Positions 1 to 8,941 of a stretch of DNA of 55,592 nt are shown piece by piece. The position numbers and the translations under genes are program-made. The notes beneath the pieces were generated by a model that saw only the letters and a list, made by a program, of their open reading frames with translations, was not told the origin of the DNA and did no database searches. The stretch is from the NCBI GenBank assembly GCA_030426545.1, contig JAUHYL010000021.1, positions 1 to 55,592 of the forward strand. The letters are read 5' to 3'. The DNA is from Gammaproteobacteria bacterium (GTDB taxonomy: Bacteria > Pseudomonadota > Gammaproteobacteria > Pseudomonadales > Halieaceae). Position 1 is the stretch's first letter; each line of letters opens with the position of its first letter.

Positions 1-196
1 CCTGCAAGTTCACTATGGCCTGTGTGTCTTCCACCGTGGCGCGCCTTTCCCTTTTGCCTTGCCTGAAAATGTGAGGAGGCTGGAAGAATACGGACTAACA
101 ACAGCGCTGGCCAGTGCCGTGGCGGGTGCAGAAAGCAGCCAGTACAACGCATTCGCGGCGCAGCCAGAACCGCGGCAACGCCGCAGGTTCATCGGG
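1..196. other. Window edge, no gene assigned
   Basis: This stretch lies downstream of the fabY stop codon. A plus-strand frame is open from base 2 and runs on into the antisense of fabY up to about base 421. A minus-strand frame is open from about base 152 to the left edge. Neither has a recognisable motif, and the plus frame owes part of its length to lying antisense to a GC-rich gene. I see no hairpin followed by a T-run. A neighbouring gene could end or begin here, but the window does not show which. Confidence 0.3.
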
Positions 197-2062
197 CTAT
201 CGCGAAGCGTCGAGCCGCATGTCGGCGTAGGGCGAAACGGTATCCAGCGCCACGCAGTGCTCGCCGATGCGCACATGGGCAGCGGACAGTTCCACGTCAG
301 CGTCATGCAGTACGCCGTGATCAAACTTGTACACCGGGTCGATGGTGCCTGCGATCATACCTTCATCGTAGTCTTGCTGGCGCTCGCGCACGCGCTCGTT
401 GGCACGCGCGTAATCCAGTAACTCTGACTGCGAATAGCGTGCGGCGAGCATTTGCGACGTCGCACCGGGGCTCATCAGCGTGGCTGAGGCATTGTTGCCA
501 CCAAACCCCTTGGAATTGATGATCGCGTAGTGAGTTTCGTCGGGATCGATGGTTCGATGCGCCGCGCTGAACGCGAGATTGTCCTGCGCCACATCGTCGG
601 CAATCGCGTCAATCGTAGCGATACCGGGGAGTACACCCTTTTGCCAGATGCCCAGGGTGGAGGCGATCTGGTCACCCGCAGCGGTGCCAATGGAGTGCCC
701 CAGATAACACTTCACCGCCGCCACAGGCCAGCTATCAATGCCAAAGGCCGCCGCCGCACGACTTAGAATCTGTGCCTCGGAGACACGGTTTTGGGGCGTG
801 CCGGTGCCGTGCGCCTGAACAAAACCGCGGGACATGCCCTGCTCGCCTACCAGCCCTCGCGCGGCAGCCATGGCCTTCGCCACGGTGAGGTAATTGCCCA
901 CGCCGGGGCCGGAGATGGACTTCTTGTGGCCGTCCGCATTCACAAACACATCGGTCGCGGCGCCAAACACTGTCGCACCCAGTTCCATCGCCAGTGCATC
1001 ATCGAACAACACGACCATCTGTGCGGATTCCGCAATGGTAAAACCGCAGTTGTTTGCGAAAGGCCGGCAGGCGCGACGAAAGTCAGGTGTTTCGTCCTCA
1101 CTCAATCCGTCCAGTTTGCGCAGGCCCTTCTCCGTTGCCAGCGCGCCCATGGCCGCGTAGCCTTCCATCACCTCGGGCGTAATCGGTGCCTCGGAGGTGC
1201 CGACGAACGCGACCCGCGAACGCCCACTGCGAATATCATCGATCCCGTTGCGCAGGTTGTAGAGAAACGAAGCACAGGCACCGAGACTCACCCCGGTGGA
1301 ACCGAAGCTGCCCAGGATGTAGGCGTTGATAAAATCCGCGGGCATCTCGGCAAAGCTCAACGGGCAGAACTTGGACGTTACGCGCTGCCCGTTGTACCGC
1401 GACTTGAGCATGCCGCCCGCGCCGGCGTCATCCAGTTGCCCCATGGCGCTGCCGGCATACACACTGATCTGATCAATACCGACCCTGCCCACAACGTCAT
1501 CCCACTGCAGGCCAAGATTGCCCAGGGCATCTGAAGCCGCATAGACCGTCATCTGCAAACCACGCGGGTGATTGCGCGAGGGATACAGCACGCCCGGCTC
1601 AAAACCGCTGGGCAACTGCCCGGCAGACTTGACCTCAAACTCGCGCTGCGTCGGCAGCAGGAAGTTCTGCTGGCCGAGAATTTTCACGTTGGAATGGGTG
1701 ACCGAAACCCGCGTTACCCGCCAGTCTGCAGGGATTACCTCGGGCAGGTACTTCGAATCAATATCGAAATTGATGGGCAAGCCGTTGCTTTCGGTGGGAA
1801 AGCGCTGATTCCAGCGCACCGCGCCCACATCGAAATGGCTCTCCTCGATGCGGCGAATCAGCGTGTGATCGAGGATGTACCGTTCGCGGTCTGGCGCATC
1901 GTCCACGCCCATCAACGCCCCGAGGGCGGACAAGGTACGCTGCTTGTCGCGCGCAGACAGCGCACCATAGGCGGTGCGCGCAAAAGCGTGATGGCCAGAC
2001 GACCTGCCGGCGGCATTCACACCGCCGAAACTGACAATAACCGGCAAACGCTGACCGCTCAT
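197..2062 (-). CDS. fabY: Beta-ketoacyl-ACP synthase, FabY type
   Basis: A 621-residue condensing enzyme of the thiolase superfamily, far longer than FabB/FabF/FabH (about 320-415 residues) and close to the roughly 630-residue FabY of Pseudomonas aeruginosa. FabY is known there to start fatty acid synthesis from acetyl-CoA and malonyl-ACP. The catalytic set is visible: nucleophile Cys263 in SLGACASF, His418 in AHGTGTP, and Lys451 with His456 in VKCYLGHSIG. The first 130 or so residues form an N-terminal extension typical of this long class. The protein should be cytosolic. It diverges from the AraC-type gene at 2181, with a repeat-rich 118-base gap between them. Family assignment is firm; the initiation role is inferred from the FabY resemblance. 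Confidence 0.88.
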   Translation of the reverse strand: MSGQRLPVIVSFGGVNAAGRSSGHHAFARTAYGALSARDKQRTLSALGALMGVDDAPDRERYILDHTLIRRIEESHFDVGAVRWNQRFPTESNGLPINFDIDSKYLPEVIPADWRVTRVSVTHSNVKILGQQNFLLPTQREFEVKSAGQLPSGFEPGVLYPSRNHPRGLQMTVYAASDALGNLGLQWDDVVGRVGIDQISVYAGSAMGQLDDAGAGGMLKSRYNGQRVTSKFCPLSFAEMPADFINAYILGSFGSTGVSLGACASFLYNLRNGIDDIRSGRSRVAFVGTSEAPITPEVMEGYAAMGALATEKGLRKLDGLSEDETPDFRRACRPFANNCGFTIAESAQMVVLFDDALAMELGATVFGAATDVFVNADGHKKSISGPGVGNYLTVAKAMAAARGLVGEQGMSRGFVQAHGTGTPQNRVSEAQILSRAAAAFGIDSWPVAAVKCYLGHSIGTAAGDQIASTLGIWQKGVLPGIATIDAIADDVAQDNLAFSAAHRTIDPDETHYAIINSKGFGGNNASATLMSPGATSQMLAARYSQSELLDYARANERVRERQQDYDEGMIAGTIDPVYKFDHGVLHDADVELSAAHVRIGEHCVALDTVSPYADMRLDASR

Positions 2063-2121
2063 ACCTACCCCGTAACCTCGAACAAGAGGCAGCCAGTGTA
2101 GCTATCCCGGCCAAACAGGTT

Positions 2122-2160
2122 TATGTCATTTCGGTCACTTTATATGTTACTTTGGACATA
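2122..2160. promoter_or_regulatory. Repeat cluster between fabY and the AraC gene
   Basis: Three near-identical direct repeats stand in the short divergent gap: GTCATTT at 2125-2131, GTCACTTT at 2134-2141 and GTTACTTT at 2146-2153. The cluster is bounded by an inverted repeat, TATGTC at 2122-2127 and GACATA at 2155-2160. Direct repeats one helical turn or so apart are the usual shape of an AraC-family operator, and an AraC-family gene starts 20 bases downstream. It could govern that gene, fabY, or both. The repeats are seen; the function is inferred. Confidence 0.45.
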
Positions 2161-2180
2161 CTGAGTCACAGGAACTCACC

Positions 2181-3206
2181 GTGTACCGAATCGCCGCCCT
2201 GCTCTACCCCCAGGCCCTGGCCACCAGCATCACCCTGCCCATGGAGATCATGCACGCTGCCAGCCAGATGGCCAGCGTTGGCGCTCGTGGTAACCGCCAG
2301 GTCAGCTTCCAACTCGCGGCACCCGACAAACGCCAGATGAAACTGGCCAGCGGCCTGACCCTCAAGCCAGACACTCGCTACCAGGATCTGCCAGCGCAGG
2401 ATCTGCTGCTACTCCCGGCCATCTGGCGCAACCCCTTACCTACGGTTAACCGCATGCGCCCCTGGCTGCCACTGATCCGGCGCCAGTTCGAACTGGGCGC
2501 CCGCATTTGCAGCGTGGGCACCGGCAGCTTCCTGCTGGCGGAGGCCGGCCTGCTGAACCACCGCGCGGCCACCACGCACTGGAACTACTTCCAGCCATTC
2601 AGCCGGCGCTACCCGGAGGTGGAACTGAAAACCCATCACCTGATCACGCAAAGCGACAACATCTACTGCGTAGGCAGCGTGAACTCTATCGCCGACCTCA
2701 TGGTGCACATCGTGGAGGAGTGGTTCAGCCACAACACCGCACGCGCTATCGAAAACCAGTTCTCGCCGGAGATCCGACGCAGCTTTCAGGACGCCGCCTA
2801 CCAGACGGCAACGAGCGCCCACCGCGACGAAACCGTGGTAGAGGCGCAACAGTGGTTGCAGGATCACCTGGCCACCCCTCTAAGTCTCACTACACTGGCA
2901 GCGGAGCTGGGGGTCAATCCACGCACCCTGCACCGCCGCTTTACCCGGGCCACTGGCGCCACCCCCATGGCGTACCTGCAGAATCTGCGTATGGCCACTG
3001 CCAAGGATCTGCTGCGCCACTCCAACCTCAGCATTGGTGAAATCGCCTGGCAACTCGGCCTGCAGGACGCCAGCTATTTCGCCAAACTGTTCAGGAAACA
3101 CGCCGCCATGACACCGCAACAGTATCGCGACGCCGTGCGCGGCAAGCTGTTCGACGCGAAAGGCACCAGCCGGCTTGAGCAAGCCCACACTCTCCCGCTA
3201 GAATGA
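2181..3206 (+). CDS. GlxA-like AraC-family regulator (DJ-1/PfpI domain)
   Basis: A 341-residue transcription factor with two parts. Residues 1 to about 195 form a DJ-1/PfpI class I amidotransferase-like fold, and about 225-315 form the paired helix-turn-helix DNA-binding domain of the AraC family (LTTLAAELGVNPRTLHRRF, then IGEIAWQLGLQDASYFAKLF). The fold's usual Cys environment appears as RICSVGTGSFLLAEAGLL, where the nucleophile elbow reads CSVGTG, so a Cys is present. The start is GTG, placed by the AGGAA box about ten bases upstream. Members of this group regulate choline, carnitine or arginine-related catabolism; the ligand here is unknown. It is the first gene of a plus-strand run with a thiolase. 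Confidence 0.85.
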   Translation: MYRIAALLYPQALATSITLPMEIMHAASQMASVGARGNRQVSFQLAAPDKRQMKLASGLTLKPDTRYQDLPAQDLLLLPAIWRNPLPTVNRMRPWLPLIRRQFELGARICSVGTGSFLLAEAGLLNHRAATTHWNYFQPFSRRYPEVELKTHHLITQSDNIYCVGSVNSIADLMVHIVEEWFSHNTARAIENQFSPEIRRSFQDAAYQTATSAHRDETVVEAQQWLQDHLATPLSLTTLAAELGVNPRTLHRRFTRATGATPMAYLQNLRMATAKDLLRHSNLSIGEIAWQLGLQDASYFAKLFRKHAAMTPQQYRDAVRGKLFDAKGTSRLEQAHTLPLE

Positions 3207-3270
3207 CGCCCCTTTTCCGGCCTCGCCAATCCACGCAGACCGCATCCCACCCAATCGCATGGAGAGTCAA

Positions 3271-4452
3271 ATGAACGAAGACTCCGTAGTCATCATCGAC
3301 GGCACACGCACCCCCATGGGCGGGTTGCAGGGTGCCCTGTCCCCGGTGCCCGCGCCCGAACTGGCCACCGCGGCGATCCGGGCCACCATTGAGCGCAGCG
3401 GAGTGGCGCCGGGCGATATCGACGAGGTCTACATGGGCTGCGTACTCCCGGCAGGCCTGAAGCAGTGCCCCGCGCGACAGGCCGCCCTGGGCGCAGACAT
3501 TCCCGCCTCCACCGGCGCCGTGACCCTGAACAAAGCCTGCGGCAGTGGCATGCAGGCTGCCATCTTCGCCCACGACAGCATCCTCGCCGGCAGCAGTGAT
3601 CTGGTCATCGCCGGTGGTATGGAGAGTATGAGCCGTGCACCGCACATGCTGCTGGGTGCGCGCGGCGGCGTTGGCACCGGCGAGACCGGCATGGTCGATC
3701 ACATGTTCATCGACGGTTTGGAAGATGCCTACACCGGGCGCGCCATGGGCAGCTTCGCCCAGGCGACCGCCGATGAACGCGGCATCACCCGCGAGCAGAT
3801 GGATGCCTATGCACTGGAATCCCTGCGCCGCGCCAGGCGTGCCATCGAAGACGGTGACCTCAGCGCCGAAATCGTGCCAGTCACTGTAAAAACAAGACGC
3901 AGCGAGCACACCGTCGAAGACGATGAGCAACCGCACAAGGCCGACCTGGAACGCATTCCCAAATTGCGACCCGCCTTTGACAAGAACGGCACCATCACCG
4001 CCGCCAACGCCAGCTCCATTTCCGACGGCGCCAGCGCACTGTTGCTGGCCCGCGCCAGCAGTGCAGAGAAAAAGGGCCTCACACCCATGGCACGCATGGT
4101 TGCCCACACCCGGCACAGCCAGGCGCCGGGCGAGTTCACGCTGGCCCCGATAGGCGCCATACGCAAGCTGCTGGAGAAAACCGGCTGGCAGGTGGCAGAC
4201 GTCGACCTGTTTGAAATCAACGAGGCCTTCGCCATGGTGACCATGCTGGCCATCGAAGACCTTGGCCTGGATCATGCCAAGGTGAACGTGAACGGGGGCG
4301 CCTGTGCACAGGGCCACCCTATCGGTTCCACCGGTTCACGTATTATCGTGACATTGATGCACGCGCTGAAAAAGCGCGGACTAAAACGCGGCGTGGCTGC
4401 GCTGTGCATCGGCGGCGGTGAAGCCACCGCCGTCGCCATCGAACTCGTTTAG
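3271..4452 (+). CDS. Acetyl-CoA C-acyltransferase (thiolase)
   Basis: A 393-residue thiolase with a complete catalytic set: acyl-accepting Cys90 in NKACGSGMQA, the NEAF loop (EINEAFAMV), His in GGACAQGHPIGSTG, and the C-terminal Cys in ALCIGGGEATAVAIE. It should reversibly cleave a 3-ketoacyl-CoA with CoA in beta-oxidation, or condense acetyl-CoA. An in-frame ATG twelve bases earlier (3259) is possible, but the GGAGAG box at 3261-3266 sits inside that version and is correctly spaced for 3271, so I chose 3271. It lies 64 bases after the GlxA-like regulator and 29 bases before ribB on the same strand. Substrate chain length cannot be told from sequence. Confidence 0.88.
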   Translation: MNEDSVVIIDGTRTPMGGLQGALSPVPAPELATAAIRATIERSGVAPGDIDEVYMGCVLPAGLKQCPARQAALGADIPASTGAVTLNKACGSGMQAAIFAHDSILAGSSDLVIAGGMESMSRAPHMLLGARGGVGTGETGMVDHMFIDGLEDAYTGRAMGSFAQATADERGITREQMDAYALESLRRARRAIEDGDLSAEIVPVTVKTRRSEHTVEDDEQPHKADLERIPKLRPAFDKNGTITAANASSISDGASALLLARASSAEKKGLTPMARMVAHTRHSQAPGEFTLAPIGAIRKLLEKTGWQVADVDLFEINEAFAMVTMLAIEDLGLDHAKVNVNGGACAQGHPIGSTGSRIIVTLMHALKKRGLKRGVAALCIGGGEATAVAIELV

Positions 4453-4481
4453 CACGCAGACAACCGCAAAGAGCAAACACC

Positions 4482-5597
4482 ATGGCATTGAGCAGCGTTC
4501 CCGACATACTCGACGACATTCGCGCCAGCCGCATGGTCATCCTCATGGACGACGAGGACCGCGAGAACGAAGGCGACCTGATCGTCGCCGCCGAGGCGGT
4601 TACACCGGAGATTATTACCTTCTTCTCCAGCGAAGCCTGTGGGCTTATCTGCATGCCCATCACCGAGGAGCGCGCGCGGCAGCTGCAACTGCCGCTGATG
4701 GTGCGCGATAACCGCTCGCAGCACGAAACCAACTTCACCGTCTCTATCGACGCTGCCGAACGTAAAGGGCCTGGGATTTCCTCCGTACAACGCGCTCACA
4801 CCGTGCTGCAGGCGGTTGCCCCGGGCGCAGGGCCGTCGGACATCGTGCAGCCGGGTCATATCTTCCCGCTGGTCGCCAAACCGGGCGGCGTGCTGCGCCG
4901 CGCTGGCCATACAGAAGCCGGTGTCGACCTCGCGCGCATGGCCGGCTTTGAGCCGGCGGCACTGATCGTAGAGATCATGAATGATGACGGCACCATGGCG
5001 CGGCGGCCACAACTGGAGGCCTTCGGTGAAAAGCACGGCCTGCGTATCGGGACCATTGCCGACCTGATCGAGTATCGCTCGCTGCACGAACAATCGGTAG
5101 AACTGCGCGACAGCAAAACCGTTACCACCGAGTTCGGCGAATTCGAACTGCATACCTTCCTGGACCTGATCGACAACACACTGCACTACGCGCTAACGCT
5201 GGGCGAACTCAGCGAAGAGTCCGAGACGCTGGTGCGGGTTCAGACGGTAAACACCCTGCGCGACGTGCTGGGTACGCAAATTGAGGGCGATGACAGCGGC
5301 TGGTCCTACCGTCGCGCCATGCAGCGCGTGGCCGAGGAGGGAAAAGGCGCGGTGGTACTGCTGGGCCAGACGGTAGACACCGAACAGCAACTCGCCGAGG
5401 TCCTGCAGTTTCCCGATGCGCCGCAGCTTGCGGGCCCAGGCAGCTCGCAGATCAATCAGAATTACCGCGTCATCGGCACCGGCTCGCAGATCTTGAAGCG
5501 CCTGGGCATCGGCAAAATGCGTCTGATGTCGGCGCCGCTGCGTTTCAACGCCCTGTCGGGTTTCAACCTGGAGGTGACCGATTTCGTGCAAACCTGA
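4482..5597 (+). CDS. ribB: 3,4-dihydroxy-2-butanone-4-phosphate synthase with degenerate GTP cyclohydrolase II-like domain
   Basis: A 371-residue riboflavin-pathway enzyme. Residues 1 to about 200 are the dihydroxybutanone phosphate synthase domain, with the acidic signature DDEDRENEGD near residues 23-32, which binds Mg and ribulose 5-phosphate. The C-terminal 165 residues have the position and length of GTP cyclohydrolase II but lack the three zinc Cys and the HSECLTGD-type motif that the real enzyme needs. Such a protein is known from pseudomonads and called RibBX. The first reaction should therefore work and the GTP step should come from a ribA elsewhere. It follows the thiolase closely and precedes slyD by 291 bases. 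Confidence 0.9.
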   Translation: MALSSVPDILDDIRASRMVILMDDEDRENEGDLIVAAEAVTPEIITFFSSEACGLICMPITEERARQLQLPLMVRDNRSQHETNFTVSIDAAERKGPGISSVQRAHTVLQAVAPGAGPSDIVQPGHIFPLVAKPGGVLRRAGHTEAGVDLARMAGFEPAALIVEIMNDDGTMARRPQLEAFGEKHGLRIGTIADLIEYRSLHEQSVELRDSKTVTTEFGEFELHTFLDLIDNTLHYALTLGELSEESETLVRVQTVNTLRDVLGTQIEGDDSGWSYRRAMQRVAEEGKGAVVLLGQTVDTEQQLAEVLQFPDAPQLAGPGSSQINQNYRVIGTGSQILKRLGIGKMRLMSAPLRFNALSGFNLEVTDFVQT

Positions 5598-5672
5598 TCC
5601 GACCAGGGCGCAGCCACGGCCCGAATATCGCCGAAGAACGGCGCATAACTGCACTTTTGTACCGCCAACGGT

Positions 5673-5701
5673 TTCCACACGCGGTGTGATCCCCCTATAA
5701 T
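5673..5701 (+). promoter_or_regulatory. Candidate sigma70 promoter upstream of slyD
   Basis: A perfect TATAAT at 5696-5701 is preceded 17 bases earlier by TTTCCA at 5673-5678, which matches four of six bases of the consensus -35. Transcription would start near 5708, leaving an untranslated leader of about 180 bases before slyD. The leader is GC-rich near 5800. Seen by eye only. Confidence 0.45.
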
Positions 5702-5888
5702 CGCCCCCAGCTTCTCTTGCCTCTATTTATGGTTTCACTCAGGTGCCGCCCCCGCGGGCCCTCCTGTCTCACATAGGTTTTGCCCGGAGCAGCGCACCCG
5801 CCGCGCGCGGCGTGCAACCAACCATCGACCAATTTGCAAACGGCGCCAGCAAGGCACAGCTCCCCCTCTGCCGCCGCACGGAGTATTT

Positions 5889-6362
5889 ATGTCACTACTG
5901 ATAGGCAACAACCTTGTGGTCAGCATGCACTACAAGCTGACCGACAACGACGGCGAAGTACTGGACAGCTCAGAAGGCCGCGAGCCGCTGACCTACCTGC
6001 ACGGCGCCGGCAACATTATCCCCGGGCTGGAAACCGCGCTGACCGGCAAGGTCGAGGGCGACAGCGTACAGGCCACCATCGCGCCGGCAGATGCCTACGG
6101 CGAGACGCAGGAAGAGATGATCCAGGTGGTTCCGAGAGCCGCTTTCCAGGGCGTCGAATCCATTGAGCCCGGCATGACCTTCACGGCCAGTGGGCAGGAC
6201 GGCGCAACGCAGCAGATCACGGTCACTGAGGTGCAGGGCGACGACATCACCGTCGATGCCAACCACCCGCTGGCGGGCGTTGAACTCAATTTCGACGTGC
6301 AGATTGTCGGCGTGCGTGAAGCCTCGGAAGAGGAACTCGCACACGGCCACGTTCACGGCTAA
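5889..6362 (+). CDS. slyD: FKBP-type peptidyl-prolyl isomerase, SlyD family
   Basis: A 157-residue FKBP of the SlyD class: a split FKBP domain with the insert-in-flap chaperone domain at about residues 70-125. Diagnostic pieces are LTYLHGAGNIIPGLE near residues 37-51, followed by DAYGE, as in SlyD and SlpA. It isomerises prolyl bonds and helps fold proteins in the cytosol. The C-terminus is short (EELAHGHVHG) with three His, so it lacks the long His/Cys-rich nickel tail of the Escherichia coli protein and metal storage is doubtful. It ends 25 bases before the stop of the convergent acylase gene. Confidence 0.9.
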   Translation: MSLLIGNNLVVSMHYKLTDNDGEVLDSSEGREPLTYLHGAGNIIPGLETALTGKVEGDSVQATIAPADAYGETQEEMIQVVPRAAFQGVESIEPGMTFTASGQDGATQQITVTEVQGDDITVDANHPLAGVELNFDVQIVGVREASEEELAHGHVHG

Positions 6363-6387
6363 ACCCGTGAACGCGCCGGGCGCAGGA

Positions 6388-8823
6388 TCATTGGGTAATG
6401 GTCATGCGCCCGATTTCTTTGGCCTCGATTTCTTCGGGGCAGAATGCCGCATCAATCCAGCCACTGTTCGCATACAACTCCGTCATGTCGGCGTAGTGCG
6501 GCGAAGCCGGGTCTGTGGATTGTGAGTAGGTGATGATGTTGTAGGCCACGGGGCAGTCAGTCTCATCCCAGGTCACGGCCTGCATGTAGCTGTTGCCATG
6601 GCGGATGTCGGAATAACCCTCACCCTCTACCAGGCCGGACGTGATCACGCTGAACATCATGTCACCCGAGCCGCCATGGATCGGGTAGCGTACGCCATTC
6701 TTTTCATCGAACTGCACCTCACCCCAGGGCGCATCCAGCGCTATTCCGGCGTCGGCCAGCGTCTGCACGCCCGCGGTCAGCGCATCTACCACCGCCTGGG
6801 CCACATCCGGGTTTTCAATATCCAGATCACGCGGTGTATTCACAGGGTCAGCGGGATCAAACGGCGTGGCCCACATATCGGCCGTACCGCGCATCTCGCG
6901 CCAGAACTCGTAGAAGACGTGTCCGCCCACGCTGTCTATGCGGTGATGCCTGTCCCAGGCGCTGAGGATGCTGCAGGCTTCCTGTACCGAAGACACGCCC
7001 GCCATGGGATCTTCAGGCAGTGTGCCACAGACAGTCAGCACCTCGTCCAGCACCAGGTCCGCTGTGTAGTTCTTCGCCTGGAAGGACAGTTCGCGCAGGT
7101 TATCGATGTTAAAGCCGGGCTCACCCAGACCGTCGCTGCCGGCCATGCGTTGTTCCGCCTGCACAAAGGTGGCGCGCGTACGCCGGCTCTGCTCCACACG
7201 CTCCAGGCCGATAATTTCGGGGAAGCCCTCCAGCAACTGCCGCGGGTTGGGCAGCCAGTAACTGTCGTTGGCGTTGGCGCCGTACTCGCGGGTTTCGAGT
7301 TTGGGCAGGTTGTCATAGCCAAACACACCGGCCACGGTGTCGTCATCCTGACCCAGCTCACAGGCAGAGTCGGAACCGTCCACCGTGAGGAAACCGGCAT
7401 CGGTCAGCGTTTGCTGCAGCAGTCCGCGCACGCAGTTTTCCACCAGTTGCGTCGACGCGTGCGGGTGGGCGGAAACGTCGCCGTAAAAGGCGTCGCCGTA
7501 GCGGTCAGCGGCGATGGTGTTCACCCAGGGAATCCCGATAGCGCGCAGCGCGTCTTTCAGTTCACCCAGGTTCTTCGCTTTGCCCATGTTTATCCACTGG
7601 TCCAGCCCGCGCAGGTTTTCGCGGTTGGCATCGCGGTAGGAGAGCACGGTTCCCAGCGCGTTGGGCCAACCGGCCAGCAGGTCGCTGAGCGCGCCGAGAT
7701 CGACAACGGGGCCAATGTGTGAAGCGTAGAACGTATGCTCCACGGTTTCGATACTGCCATCCTCGTTGCGGCGTTCAGCGGTCACTGTTTCCGCTGTGAA
7801 ATCGCGCAACTCGCCGTCGTACAGGTACTGCAGCGGATTTTCAGGGTTGAGCGTCAGCTCGTGAAAGGTGGTGCGCGGATTACCGGTGCTCACCGTGTGC
7901 GACCAGGCGACATCGCGATTGAACCCGATCACCGGAGCGGGCAGACCACCCAGCGCGGCACCCAGCACATCGTAGTCATCGCCCATGGTCACGTGGAACA
8001 TGAAGAAACGCTCCTGCCCCTGCCAGGGAAAGTGCGGATTGCCGAACAACAGGCCGGCGCTGCTCTGTGATGCCTGCTCGCCGATGGCGTAGGCGTTGCT
8101 GCCCATTTGTTCCACCGGCGGCATCAGGCCACCGGCAATGGCGTCCCGATCCAGCGAGGCCATGAGCACCTGTTTCGCATCCATGCCTTCAGGCACGGCG
8201 AGTGCGGCCACGGTGTCATCCGGCGCGGCAGCCACCATGAAGGCCGGGAACGACAGGCCGCTCTGTACCGCCAGGCCGCTGGCACGCAGCACTGTCTTGT
8301 GGATCATGCGCACCACATCGAAGACGTCAATTTCGCGTACCCAGGGTTCACCGCGACAACCCTCCTCGCCCTCGGCCAGGTTGTCGACACCGGTCTCGTT
8401 CAGGTAGCGGTTGATGCCGGCGGCATAACCGGTGAGGTTTTCTACCACGTATTCCGGCAGATCCTCATCCATAATGCGCTGTATGCGCGCATCGGAGTTG
8501 AACCACTTCACCACCAGATCGGTTTCGAAGTTACCCTCGTCGCCAAAATAGCGCGATGACTCCCCCGCCGACAGCACGTATTCGCGCATTACCGTGCAGA
8601 AATTTTCTCGCGCGTAGGCGTAGCCCACGCCGTAGCCCAGGCTGCCAAAATCATCCGCGCTGATATGCGGTACGCCGTATTCGGTATACACGATATCCGC
8701 CTGGTAGCCTGCGCCGGGAAGGCTGCTGAAGTCGTCGGAATCGTCCGAACACGCGGCGAGAAAAACGCTGGAAGACAACAGTACGACGGGCAGTAAACGC
8801 TTGCCGGGTGCATTGGTAAACAT
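6388..8823 (-). CDS. Penicillin acylase-family Ntn-hydrolase, lipoprotein
   Basis: An 811-residue precursor of the N-terminal nucleophile acylase family, which includes penicillin G acylase, AHL acylases and aculeacin acylase. These hydrolyse an amide bond to release a fatty or aromatic acyl chain. The N-terminus is a lipoprotein signal with lipobox LAAC (Cys25), so it should be anchored to a membrane facing the periplasm or outside. The alpha chain begins near YTEYGVPHISADD. After a spacer the nucleophile Ser242 follows in MGSNAYAIG, where self-cleavage would create the beta chain. ATG 8823 is chosen because GAGG lies just upstream and the signal peptide starts there, although the frame stays open further upstream. 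It is the last gene of a minus-strand catabolic run, 118 bases after a crotonase gene. A paralogue lies at 19707-22157. Acyl specificity is unknown. Confidence 0.85.
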   Translation of the reverse strand: MFTNAPGKRLLPVVLLSSSVFLAACSDDSDDFSSLPGAGYQADIVYTEYGVPHISADDFGSLGYGVGYAYARENFCTVMREYVLSAGESSRYFGDEGNFETDLVVKWFNSDARIQRIMDEDLPEYVVENLTGYAAGINRYLNETGVDNLAEGEEGCRGEPWVREIDVFDVVRMIHKTVLRASGLAVQSGLSFPAFMVAAAPDDTVAALAVPEGMDAKQVLMASLDRDAIAGGLMPPVEQMGSNAYAIGEQASQSSAGLLFGNPHFPWQGQERFFMFHVTMGDDYDVLGAALGGLPAPVIGFNRDVAWSHTVSTGNPRTTFHELTLNPENPLQYLYDGELRDFTAETVTAERRNEDGSIETVEHTFYASHIGPVVDLGALSDLLAGWPNALGTVLSYRDANRENLRGLDQWINMGKAKNLGELKDALRAIGIPWVNTIAADRYGDAFYGDVSAHPHASTQLVENCVRGLLQQTLTDAGFLTVDGSDSACELGQDDDTVAGVFGYDNLPKLETREYGANANDSYWLPNPRQLLEGFPEIIGLERVEQSRRTRATFVQAEQRMAGSDGLGEPGFNIDNLRELSFQAKNYTADLVLDEVLTVCGTLPEDPMAGVSSVQEACSILSAWDRHHRIDSVGGHVFYEFWREMRGTADMWATPFDPADPVNTPRDLDIENPDVAQAVVDALTAGVQTLADAGIALDAPWGEVQFDEKNGVRYPIHGGSGDMMFSVITSGLVEGEGYSDIRHGNSYMQAVTWDETDCPVAYNIITYSQSTDPASPHYADMTELYANSGWIDAAFCPEEIEAKEIGRMTITQ

Positions 8824-8941
8824 GGGTAACCTCACGTTATTGGAGTGATGGAGGGTGTGCCGCTCTGCACAGTGTAAAGCGACTGCACGAAAACGCCAGC
8901 CCTGAACCCGGCCGACGACCCGCTGGCAGGCACGGCAACCC

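Noticed and set aside
3091-4317. 408-codon open frame on the minus strand
   Set aside because: It is antisense to the thiolase gene with a complete active site.
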